This document shows, piece by piece, positions 22,842-30,260 of a DNA stretch of 46,132 nucleotides. The translations under genes were made by a program, and so were the position numbers. How positions within the stretch are numbered: position 1 is the stretch's first letter; each line of letters begins with the position of its first letter. Origin of the DNA: Clostridia bacterium (lineage in GTDB: Bacteria > Bacillota > Clostridia > Oscillospirales > Butyricicoccaceae); contig JAFSZV010000068.1 in NCBI GenBank assembly GCA_017455565.1, positions 1 to 46,132 on the forward strand, given 5' to 3'. Below the pieces are notes generated by a model, which had not been told where the DNA came from, searched no databases, and worked only from the letters and a program-made list of their open reading frames with translations.

Positions 22842-23971
22842 TCTATCTGGATTCCGCCGCCACCACCCTGCAAAAACCGCCTGCCGTCAGCCGCGCCATG
22901 GCGCGGGCGGTCTGCACTTGCGCCAATCCCGGCCGCTCGGGGCACCGGCCCGCTCTGCGGGCGGCCGAGATCGTTTACGACTGCCGTGAGACGGCGGCCG
23001 TGTTTTTTGGGATCGAGCGGCCCGAGCGGGTGGTTTTTACGCAAAATGCCACCCACAGCCTGAATCTGGCCGTCAAAAGCCTGCTGCACGGCGGCGGGCA
23101 CGCCGTGATCTCCGGCTACGAGCACAATTCCGTGGTGCGCCCGCTGGAGGCGCTGGCCGAGCGGGGCGTCACCTATACGGCGGCGGTCTCTCCGCTTTTC
23201 GATCCCGCCGCGGCCTACCGCGCCATAGAGGCTGCCCTCCGGCCCGAAACCCGTTGTGTCATCCTCAACCACGTTTCCAACGTCTTCGGCTTCGTTCTGC
23301 CCCTGGAGCAGATCGACCGGCTGTGTGCTGAGAAGGGGCTTCCGCTCGTCGTAGACGCTTCTCAATCAGCGGGCGTTCTGACGCTGGACGCGAGCGCGTT
23401 TCGCGCCGCGGCTTTTCTGTGCATGCCAGGGCATAAGGCCCTTTACGGACCGCAGGGAACGGGAATATTGTTGTGCTGTCAAGATAAAAACCTTTACAGC
23501 TTGATCGAAGGGGGGACGGGCAGCCTGTCGCTGGAAACGCGCCAGCCGGACTTTCTGCCCGACATGCTGGAAAGCGGGACGCTCAACGTCCCGGGCATCG
23601 CCGGTCTGCGGGAGGGGCTGCGCTTCGTTTCGCGGGAGCGGGAGGCGATCCGTCAGCGGGAGGCGCGCCTTCTCCGCCGGGCGGCAGAGGGCCTTTCTCA
23701 ACTCCCTGGGCTCGAAGTCTTTTCCGCCGAACGCTGCCAGTCCGGAGTGCTTTCGTTCCGCAGCAGGCGATGCGACCCCGCCGATCTCTGCCAGATGCTG
23801 GCCGGACGGGGGGTGTGCCTGCGGGGCGGGCTCCACTGCGCGCCCCTCGCGCACCGCAGCGGCGGCACCCTGCCGGAAGGAACGGCCCGCCTGAGCCTTT
23901 CGGCCTTTACCACCCCTGCCGACGTGGAACAGTTCCTCCAGATTCTGAAAGAATTGTTAAAATCGGCGTAA
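22838..23971 (+). CDS. Cysteine desulfurase family protein
   Basis: A 377-residue PLP enzyme of the NifS/SufS/Csd group, releasing sulfur (or selenium) from cysteine (or selenocysteine). IYLDSAATTLQKPPAV, QNATHSLNLAVK and LPLVVDASQSAGV lead to the PLP lysine Lys200 in MPGHKALYGPQGTG. The catalytic Cys334 lies in RGGLHCAPLAHR. This is the subgroup often annotated simply as 'aminotransferase class V / cysteine desulfurase' and linked to DUF3343. Of two adjacent GTG codons, 22838 has the better distance to GGGAGG. No iscU, sufU or selD lies beside it, so the sulfur acceptor is likely the DUF3343 protein. Confidence 0.92.
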   Translation: MIYLDSAATTLQKPPAVSRAMARAVCTCANPGRSGHRPALRAAEIVYDCRETAAVFFGIERPERVVFTQNATHSLNLAVKSLLHGGGHAVISGYEHNSVVRPLEALAERGVTYTAAVSPLFDPAAAYRAIEAALRPETRCVILNHVSNVFGFVLPLEQIDRLCAEKGLPLVVDASQSAGVLTLDASAFRAAAFLCMPGHKALYGPQGTGILLCCQDKNLYSLIEGGTGSLSLETRQPDFLPDMLESGTLNVPGIAGLREGLRFVSREREAIRQREARLLRRAAEGLSQLPGLEVFSAERCQSGVLSFRSRRCDPADLCQMLAGRGVCLRGGLHCAPLAHRSGGTLPEGTARLSLSAFTTPADVEQFLQILKELLKSA

Positions 23972-24064
23972 AACGCAAAAAACCTGCCTTTCGCTATTGA
24001 AAAAGCGCCGCCTTTTTGTTAACATTATTATAAGAATAATAATCTATTGCAAAGGAAAGCGGCT

Positions 24065-24913
24065 ATGAGTGTTTGGGAATCCATCGTCAACTCTGCAAAA
24101 CTGGCCACATTGTGGGATGCGTTCGACATCCTGATCGTGGCCTTTTTGTTTTACCATCTGATCCGATTTTTGCGGAACACGGGCGCGCGCAAGCTGATCT
24201 ACGGGCTGATCATCCTCCTGCTGCTACTGGAATTTTCCGATCTGCTTGAGTTGAACGTGACCCGGTTCATCATGGAGACGGTGATGCAGTTCGGCCTGCT
24301 GGCTCTGGTGGTCATCTTCCAGCCTGAGCTTCGAAAGATGCTGGAACAGTTTGGCAGCAACCGGATCGCCCGCTTTTTTTCCGACAACCGGAAGCAGCGG
24401 AAAAACATTACCGACGCCGTGATCGTCCAGACCATCGAGGCGGTCAATTCTCTCTCGTGGACCAAGACCGGCGCGCTGATCGTCTTCCAGCGGAACGATC
24501 CTCTTACCGAGATCGTCAACACGGGCACCACCATCAATGCTGATGTCAACGCCGAGCTTTTGAAAAACCTCTTCTATAACAAAGCGCCGCTGCATGACGG
24601 CGCCGTCATTGTGGCCGAGGGGCGGATCGTGGCCGCGGGCTGCATCCTTCCGCTGACCGCAAAGCAGAACATCAGCAAGGATCTTGGAACTCGCCACCGG
24701 GCCGGCCTGGGGCAGAGCGAGCATTTTGATTCGCTCTCGGTGATCGTTTCCGAAGAGACTGGCTCGATCTCACTGGCCGAAGCCGGCGTACTCAAGCAGC
24801 ATCTGGCACCCGAGACGCTGGAGCGTCTGCTGACGGCGAAGCTGATGCCAGAGGAAGACACCGAGGATAAGCGTACGCTGGGACAACGGATAAGGAGGCT
24901 GCTCCGCAAATGA
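24065..24913 (+). CDS. cdaA: Diadenylate cyclase CdaA
   Basis: CdaA makes the second messenger c-di-AMP from two ATP at the membrane. The 282-residue protein has three N-terminal membrane helices (about 20-35, 45-60 and 72-86), then the DAC domain. The DGA motif is at residues 178-180 (PLHDGAVIV) and the RHR motif at 210-212 (GTRHRAGLG). The start is ATG 24065 with AAAGGAAAG before it. It overlaps cdaR by four bases. In most Firmicutes cdaA-cdaR is followed by glmM; here glmM is missing and an FAD-dependent dehydrogenase gene follows. Confidence 0.97.
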   Translation: MSVWESIVNSAKLATLWDAFDILIVAFLFYHLIRFLRNTGARKLIYGLIILLLLLEFSDLLELNVTRFIMETVMQFGLLALVVIFQPELRKMLEQFGSNRIARFFSDNRKQRKNITDAVIVQTIEAVNSLSWTKTGALIVFQRNDPLTEIVNTGTTINADVNAELLKNLFYNKAPLHDGAVIVAEGRIVAAGCILPLTAKQNISKDLGTRHRAGLGQSEHFDSLSVIVSEETGSISLAEAGVLKQHLAPETLERLLTAKLMPEEDTEDKRTLGQRIRRLLRK

Positions 24914-26181
24914 AATGGATGAAGGAACATGACGTGATCCTGCGGGTGTTTGCCCTTCTGCTGGCCGCCATGCTGTGGGTCTATGTGATGAGCGCCCGCA
25001 ACACCGACAAAACGGTGGAATACCGCAACATCCCCGTCCAGCTCGACGGGCTGGATCAGCTTGCCCAGAACAATCTGGTGATCCTCAGCGGAAGCAACAA
25101 CACCGTGTCCGTCAAGGTGACGGGCGCCTTCAACAGCGTGCTGGACATGAGCGAGGAATATATCACCGCCACTGCCAGCGTGGGCTCCATCATCGAGCCG
25201 GGGACCTATTCGCTCAATTACCGCGTGGTGGTGGATGCCTCCGGCGTTACGCTGGCGCAGAAAAGCCCCTCTAAGATCGAGATAGTGGTGGACAGCATGT
25301 CCGCCGTTTCCGTCCCCGTTGAGGTGGAGTTTACCGGAACGCTTCCTGAAGGACTTACCATTTCCGATTATTCCGTCTCGCCCGACGCCATCGTGGTGCG
25401 CGGCGCGGAAAGCATCCTGAAGCAGATCCGGAAGGCCCGGGTCGTTTATGATGTCAGCGGTCTTACCCGAACCACTCAGACTAGTGTGCGCTATACGCTC
25501 CTTGACGCGCAGGACAATGAGATAACAGACGTCCATGTGGCGGCTGATTTGCCTTCTACCATGCTGGCCCTTACGGTCAAGCAGAAGGGCACCATTCCGC
25601 TGACGGTGCGTTTCGCCAACGGCGAGCATATCACGGAACGGATGATCAATTACCGGATCGAGCCCGAGGAGATCATGTTGATGGGCGATCCCGACGCCAT
25701 CGCCGTGCTCAACCAGATCGAGCTGGGCACCATCGACCTCCAGGAGCTGGAGGACGAAGGGACGATTGTCTATACGATGCCCGTCATGCTGCCCAACGGC
25801 GTACTGTCTGAGGAGGCGCTTCCCGCCGAGGCCACCGTGACGCTGACGCTGAACGGCTATGCCTTCCGCGAGATGACCGTTTCCCAGAGCCGGATCAGGG
25901 AAGATGGGCTTTTGACCTATCCGGAGCAGACCGTCACCTTCCGCGTCTTCGGGCCGGAAAGCGCGGTCTCCAGACTGAAGGAGAGCGATTTTACCCTGAC
26001 GCCGGAATACGACCTTATGTCGCTTACGGCGGGGGAGAACACGTTGACATGCGCCGTAGAATCCGACATTCGCACGCTTTACATCTATCCCGGCGCCGAG
26101 ATCGTCGCCCAGGTCTCGGAGGAAGCGTTGGCGGCGGCGCGCAATGCTGCCCCGTCCAATCAGCCCCCTTCCGAGCCATGA
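24910..26181 (+). CDS. cdaR: YbbR-domain protein CdaR, regulator of CdaA
   Basis: A 423-residue membrane-anchored regulator of CdaA. One N-terminal helix (about residues 11-27, LRVFALLLAAMLWVYVM) is followed by four YbbR repeats outside the membrane. Repeat starts show the xVEYRNIPVQL, VSVPVEVEFTGTLPEG, TIPLTVRF and LNGYAFREMTVSQSRI patterns. The C-terminus is Ala/Pro-rich (AAPSNQPPSEP). Its ATG overlaps the cdaA stop, and its stop overlaps the next gene's ATG (ATGA), making a three-gene coupled unit. Confidence 0.94.
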   Translation: MKWMKEHDVILRVFALLLAAMLWVYVMSARNTDKTVEYRNIPVQLDGLDQLAQNNLVILSGSNNTVSVKVTGAFNSVLDMSEEYITATASVGSIIEPGTYSLNYRVVVDASGVTLAQKSPSKIEIVVDSMSAVSVPVEVEFTGTLPEGLTISDYSVSPDAIVVRGAESILKQIRKARVVYDVSGLTRTTQTSVRYTLLDAQDNEITDVHVAADLPSTMLALTVKQKGTIPLTVRFANGEHITERMINYRIEPEEIMLMGDPDAIAVLNQIELGTIDLQELEDEGTIVYTMPVMLPNGVLSEEALPAEATVTLTLNGYAFREMTVSQSRIREDGLLTYPEQTVTFRVFGPESAVSRLKESDFTLTPEYDLMSLTAGENTLTCAVESDIRTLYIYPGAEIVAQVSEEALAAARNAAPSNQPPSEP

Positions 26182-27767
26182 GCATCCTGATCTCTGATAT
26201 CAGGCTTCCTTTTCCCTTCGGAGAAGAGGAAGCCTTGCTTGCCGCCAGGCGCAAATGCAGCCTGAACAGAGACTCCGCACCCTCTGGCCGCATCCACCGG
26301 CAGTCCCTCGACCTGCGGCACGGCAGGCTTCGCGCCATCTGCACGGTAGAGCTGGAGCTGGCAGGGGACGAGGCGGCTTTTGTTCAAGAGAAAAACGATC
26401 CCGCCGTCCGCCTGCGCCATGCGCCGGTTTTGCCCGCGCCGAGCGGTGAGGAACGATTGAATGTGCCGCCCGTGATCGTTGGCTTCGGCCCTGCGGGAAT
26501 GTTCGCCGCGCTGATTCTGGCCCGGCGGGGCTATCGGCCCGTGGTGCTGGAGCGCGGCGCGGAAATGAAGGAACGGGATCGGGCGGTAGATGCCTTTTTT
26601 TCCGGCGGCGCGCTGCGAGAGGATTGCAACATCCAGTTTGGTGAGGGCGGCGCCGGAGCCTATTCCGACGGTAAACTCACCACCCGCATCGGGGACAACC
26701 GCTGCGAGTTGGTTACCGAGATTTTGCGGCAGCACGGCGCGCCGGAAGACGCTTTGCGGGCGGCCAAGCCCCATATCGGCACCGATCTGCTGAAAGGCAT
26801 TGTAGTTTCCATCCGCAGCGAGATCCGTTCCCTGGGCGGGCAGGTGCGGTTTGAGACTCCCATGCGTGGTCTGCTGACGCGAAACGGCGCGCTGCGCGGC
26901 CTGCGGCTGGACGGCGGGGAGTTGCCCTGTCAGACAGCGGTGCTGGCCATCGGCCACAGCGCCCGGGACAGCTTTTCCACCCTGCTGGAGCAGGGCGTCT
27001 TTATGGAGCCGAAGCCCTTTTCCATGGGCGTCCGCGCCGAGCATCTGCAAGAGGAGATCGACCGCGCCCTTTACGGAAAATACGCAGGCACGCCCGGCCT
27101 TCCGCCGGGAGAATACACCCTTTCTCACCGGGAAAACGGGCGGGGCTGCTATTCCTTCTGTATGTGTCCCGGCGGGCAGGTGGTGGCGGCCGCCAGCGAG
27201 CAGGGTGGCGTGGTGACGAACGGCATGAGTTATCACGCCCGCGCCGGGCGCAACGCCAACGCGGCGCTGTGCGTCTCGGTTGGACCGGAGGATTACGGCG
27301 GCGGTCCGCTGGACGGCGTGGCCTTTCAGCGGCGGCTGGAGCGGGGAGCCTTTGCCCTTGCGGGGGGCGGCTTTGCGGCGCCGGTGCAGCTTGCCGGCGA
27401 TTTTCTCGCAAACCGGCCCACAAAACAGCTTGGCCGCGTGACGCCCACCTATCCCCGCGGCTGGCAGTTTTGCAGACTGGACGAGGCGCTTCCGCCCTTC
27501 GTCTGCGAGATGCTGCGGCGGGCGCTGCCCCGCTTTGGCGCGAAAATCCGGGGCTACGATGCGCCCGACGCCGTGCTTACCGGCGTGGAGACCCGCACCT
27601 CGTCCCCCGTGCGCATCACCCGGGGCGAGGATCTTTACAGTCTGACCGTTTCCGGCCTGATCCCCTGCGGAGAGGGCGCGGGCTACGCGGGCGGCATCGT
27701 CAGCGCCGCCGTGGACGGGATCCGCGCCGCCGAGGCCATCATGGCCCGCTGGAAGCCTCTTAACTGA
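26178..27767 (+). CDS. FAD-dependent dehydrogenase (NAD(P)/FAD oxidoreductase, HI0933/YhiN-like)
   Basis: A 529-residue flavoprotein. An N-terminal ferredoxin-like domain of about 85 residues precedes the FAD site VPPVIVGFGPAGMFAALILARRGYRPVVLERG (GxGxxG). Then come EDCNIQFGEGGAGAYSDGKLTTRI, AVLAIGHSARDSF and the C-terminal GLIPCGEGAGYAGGIVSAAVDGIRAAEAI, typical of a large uncharacterised group in Clostridia annotated as FAD-dependent dehydrogenases. The substrate is unknown. ATG 26178 overlaps the cdaR stop; the longer frame upstream is only the cdaR shadow. It occupies the place usually held by glmM. Confidence 0.85.
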   Translation: MSILISDIRLPFPFGEEEALLAARRKCSLNRDSAPSGRIHRQSLDLRHGRLRAICTVELELAGDEAAFVQEKNDPAVRLRHAPVLPAPSGEERLNVPPVIVGFGPAGMFAALILARRGYRPVVLERGAEMKERDRAVDAFFSGGALREDCNIQFGEGGAGAYSDGKLTTRIGDNRCELVTEILRQHGAPEDALRAAKPHIGTDLLKGIVVSIRSEIRSLGGQVRFETPMRGLLTRNGALRGLRLDGGELPCQTAVLAIGHSARDSFSTLLEQGVFMEPKPFSMGVRAEHLQEEIDRALYGKYAGTPGLPPGEYTLSHRENGRGCYSFCMCPGGQVVAAASEQGGVVTNGMSYHARAGRNANAALCVSVGPEDYGGGPLDGVAFQRRLERGAFALAGGGFAAPVQLAGDFLANRPTKQLGRVTPTYPRGWQFCRLDEALPPFVCEMLRRALPRFGAKIRGYDAPDAVLTGVETRTSSPVRITRGEDLYSLTVSGLIPCGEGAGYAGGIVSAAVDGIRAAEAIMARWKPLN

Positions 27768-27783
27768 GAACGGAGGGAACGGG

Positions 27784-28191
27784 ATGGAACAAAAGGCACA
27801 GGTCGTCCGCCGGATCGACGACCGCACCGCCATGGTGACGGTGACCCGCAAATCGGCCTGCAGCGGCGATTGTCATACCTGTCACGGCTGCCCTCATCCC
27901 GATGAAACGGTGGTGGTGCGGGCGGACAATCTCATCGGCGCGGAGGCGGGCGATTGGGTGATTGTGGAGAGCGCCACCGGCCGGGTGCTCCTTCTGGCAA
28001 TGCTACTGTATATCATGCCGCTGATCCTGTTTTTTGCGGGATATTTTATATCGGGCGGCGGAGAGAGCCGCAGGGCGCTGGTAGGCGGTCTGGCCTTTGC
28101 GGCGGGGCTGACGGTCTGTGTTCTGGTTTCCCGCAGCATGAAAAAACATGATCGGGAGATGCGTTTTACCATCTCCCGCTTCGCGGAATAA
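27784..28191 (+). CDS. RseC/MucC family membrane protein (SoxR-reducing type)
   Basis: A 135-residue protein. Near its N-terminus is the cysteine motif C26-x3-C30-x2-C33-x2-C36 (ACSGDCHTCHGC) of the RseC_MucC family. Two adjacent membrane helices follow (about residues 70-88 and 95-112). Family members are linked to electron transfer complexes (Rsx/Rnf) and reduction of SoxR; no rnf genes are in the window. GGAGG precedes the ATG. Together with the FAD dehydrogenase upstream it forms a two-gene redox insert between cdaAR and the yicC run. Function here is unproven. Confidence 0.85.
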   Translation: MEQKAQVVRRIDDRTAMVTVTRKSACSGDCHTCHGCPHPDETVVVRADNLIGAEAGDWVIVESATGRVLLLAMLLYIMPLILFFAGYFISGGGESRRALVGGLAFAAGLTVCVLVSRSMKKHDREMRFTISRFAE

Positions 28192-28220
28192 ACGATTTTG
28201 AAGAAACGGAAGTGGAACCT

Positions 28221-29099
28221 ATGCTCAGAAGCATGACCGGCTATGGCCGGGTCAAGGAAGAAAACGAAGCCCGCGAGATCACGGTGGAGATCCGCTCGGT
28301 GAACCATCGGTATCTCGATCTCAATATCAAGGTGCCCCGGGTCTGCGGCTATCTGGAGGATCCGGTGGCCAAGGCGGCGCAGGCCGCCATCGCCCGCGGC
28401 AAGGTGGATATTTTTGTCTCGGTACGGGCCAAAGAGGGCGGCGACATCCGCATCACGCCCAATATGCCCGTGATCCGAGGTTATCTTGACGCGCTGAAGC
28501 AGGTCTCCGAGACCTATAGCGTCAGCGACGAGGTCACGGCGCTGGCGCTTATCCGCCTGCCCGACGCCATGCAAGAGGACAAGGAAGAGGCCGACGCCGA
28601 TGAGCTCACCGCCCAGGTGCTGGCGGTGATGGATAAGGCGCTGGAGGAATATAACGTCATGCGCGCCCGCGAGGGCGCCCGCCTGTGCGAGGACGTGACC
28701 TATCGCGCCGGGCTGCTGCGGGAATACGTGGACTTCGTGGAGCAGCGCTCGCCCGAATGTGTCGAGGAATACCGGGCGAAGATCGCCGCCCGCATGGAGG
28801 AGATCCTGGACGGCAGCGAGCTGGCCCAGACCCGCATTTTGCAGGAGGCGGCCCTGTATGCCGACAAGGTCAACGTCACCGAAGAGATCGTGCGGCTCCG
28901 CTCCCATCTGGCCCAGCTGGAGTCCATGCTCAAAAGCCCCGTGGCCGTGGGCCGCAAGCTGGATTTTCTGGTGCAGGAGATGAACCGCGAAACCAATACC
29001 ATCGGCTCCAAGGCCAATGATTTTTCCATCGCCAACAAGGTGGTGGACATGAAGGCCGAGATCGAAAAGATCCGGGAGCAGATCCAGAATCTGGAGTAA
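28221..29099 (+). CDS. yicC: YicC/YloC family endoribonuclease
   Basis: A 292-residue protein with the family opening [40 protein letters not shown]. The C-terminal DUF1732 signature reads [49 protein letters not shown]. Members are reported to be endoribonucleases acting on mRNA and small RNAs; in Bacillus the protein is YloC. The frame begins 9 bases earlier with GTG, but ATG at 28221 gives the conserved N-terminus. It is first in the yicC-remA-gmk-rpoZ order that is conserved across Firmicutes. Confidence 0.95.
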   Translation: MLRSMTGYGRVKEENEAREITVEIRSVNHRYLDLNIKVPRVCGYLEDPVAKAAQAAIARGKVDIFVSVRAKEGGDIRITPNMPVIRGYLDALKQVSETYSVSDEVTALALIRLPDAMQEDKEEADADELTAQVLAVMDKALEEYNVMRAREGARLCEDVTYRAGLLREYVDFVEQRSPECVEEYRAKIAARMEEILDGSELAQTRILQEAALYADKVNVTEEIVRLRSHLAQLESMLKSPVAVGRKLDFLVQEMNRETNTIGSKANDFSIANKVVDMKAEIEKIREQIQNLE

Positions 29100-29112
29100 A
29101 GCGGGGGATGTT

Positions 29113-29379
29113 ATGAAACTGATCAACATCGGCTTCGGCAATATGGTTTCGGCCAACCGGCTGGTGGCCATCGTCAGCCCCGAATCGGCGCCTATCCGGC
29201 GCATCATTTCCAAGGCAAAGGAGAGCAATATGCTCATCGACGCTACCTATGGACGGCGCTCCCGCAGCGTATTGATCACCGACTCCGACCATGTGATCCT
29301 TTCGCCGATCCAGCCGGAAACCATCGCCAACCGCCTGTATAGCGAAGATGAAGAAGAAGAGGAAGAGGAAGATGAGTAG
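29113..29379 (+). CDS. remA: RemA-type regulator (DUF370)
   Basis: An 88-residue DNA-binding regulator. [70 protein letters not shown] is the complete RemA/DUF370 domain. In Bacillus it activates biofilm-matrix and osmoprotection genes by binding repeated sites as an oligomer. The C-terminus ends in a run of acidic residues ([12 protein letters not shown]), written by GAA/GAG repeats that also provide the ribosome site of gmk. The gene overlaps gmk by 8 bases. Confidence 0.95.
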   Translation: MKLINIGFGNMVSANRLVAIVSPESAPIRRIISKAKESNMLIDATYGRRSRSVLITDSDHVILSPIQPETIANRLYSEDEEEEEEEDE

Positions 29380-29965
29380 AAAAGGCACGCTTTTTGTGGT
29401 CACAGGCCCCAGCGGCGCGGGAAAGGGGACGGTGCTAAGCAAAGTGTTTGAAAGCACCGACCACCTGTATTTTTCCGTTTCCGCCACAACTCGCGCTCCC
29501 CGGGAGGGCGAAGTGGACGGTGTCCATTATCACTTTATCACCCGCGAGGCGTTTGAATCACTGATCGAAAACGACCGCCTTTTGGAATACGCTGAATATG
29601 TGAACAATTATTACGGCACGCCGCTGGCTCCTGTGGAGGAGCATCTGGCCCAGGGCAACGACGTGGTGCTGGAGATCGAGATCCAGGGCGCCCGCAAGGT
29701 CAAGGCCCGCCGGCCCGACGCCGCGCTGGTGTTCATCGCACCGCCCTCGTTCGAGGAACTGGAAAACCGGCTCCGAGGCAGGGGCACCGAAAGCGAGGAG
29801 ACCATCCTCCGCCGGATGGAGACCGCCCGCCGGGAATGTGCCGGGATGGAGGATTTTGAATACATCGTCCTCAATGACCGGGTGGAGGACGCCGCCTGCG
29901 AACTGAAAAGCATCATCACGGCCCATCGCTGCCGCCGGGAAAACCGGGATTTTACACTGAACTGA
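29372..29965 (+). CDS. gmk: Guanylate kinase
   Basis: Guanylate kinase phosphorylates GMP to GDP with ATP. The 197-residue protein has the P-loop [13 protein letters not shown] and the GMP-binding segment [69 protein letters not shown] and [23 protein letters not shown] follow. ATG 29372 lies inside the end of remA with GAGGAAG immediately before it. The frame extends 8 codons upstream as a basic translation of the remA acidic tail, which is not expected to be used. Confidence 0.97.
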   Translation: MSRKGTLFVVTGPSGAGKGTVLSKVFESTDHLYFSVSATTRAPREGEVDGVHYHFITREAFESLIENDRLLEYAEYVNNYYGTPLAPVEEHLAQGNDVVLEIEIQGARKVKARRPDAALVFIAPPSFEELENRLRGRGTESEETILRRMETARRECAGMEDFEYIVLNDRVEDAACELKSIITAHRCRRENRDFTLN

Positions 29966-30008
29966 AACAATGCTTTGATAATAAACTGAAACAATGTTTT
30001 GATAATAA
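29961..30008. repeat. 24-base tandem duplication between gmk and rpoZ
   Basis: A 24-base unit, beginning ACTGAAACAATG and ending TTTGATAATAA, occurs twice head to tail (29961-29984 and 29985-30008) with one C/T difference. The first copy contains the gmk stop codon. It lies immediately before the rpoZ ribosome site. Confidence 0.95.
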
Positions 30009-30022
30009 AAGGAGAGATTGAC

Positions 30023-30253
30023 ATGCTGCATCCTTCCATGACCGAACTGCTGAAAAAGGTGGATAACCGCTATCTGTTGGTCAACGTCACCGCCCGCCGG
30101 GCCCGCGACATCGCGGAAGAGGCCGAGATCAACGAGGAAAAGCTCACTGAAAAGCCGGTGAAGCTGGCGCTGGACGATATCCTCAACGGCAAGATCGTCG
30201 CAAAGCCCATTGACGAGGAAGAACTGGCGGATAACATCCATTACGATCTCTGA
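30023..30253 (+). CDS. rpoZ: RNA polymerase omega subunit
   Basis: A 76-residue omega subunit that assists assembly of the beta' subunit. MLHPSMTELLKKVDNRYLLVNVTARRARDIAEEAEINEEKLTEKPVKLALDDILNGKI matches the family, with NRYLLVNVTARRAR as its core. The start at 30023 is set by AAAGGAGAG before it, upstream of which lies the 24-base duplication. priA begins 7 bases downstream. The coaBC gene that often sits between rpoZ and priA is absent. Confidence 0.95.
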   Translation: MLHPSMTELLKKVDNRYLLVNVTARRARDIAEEAEINEEKLTEKPVKLALDDILNGKIVAKPIDEEELADNIHYDL

Positions 30254-30260
30254 TCCCGAA

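Noticed and set aside
24000..24046. Promoter directly upstream of cdaA
   Set aside because: The AT-rich stretch offers several -10-like hexamers, but no -35 at a suitable distance that I would defend.
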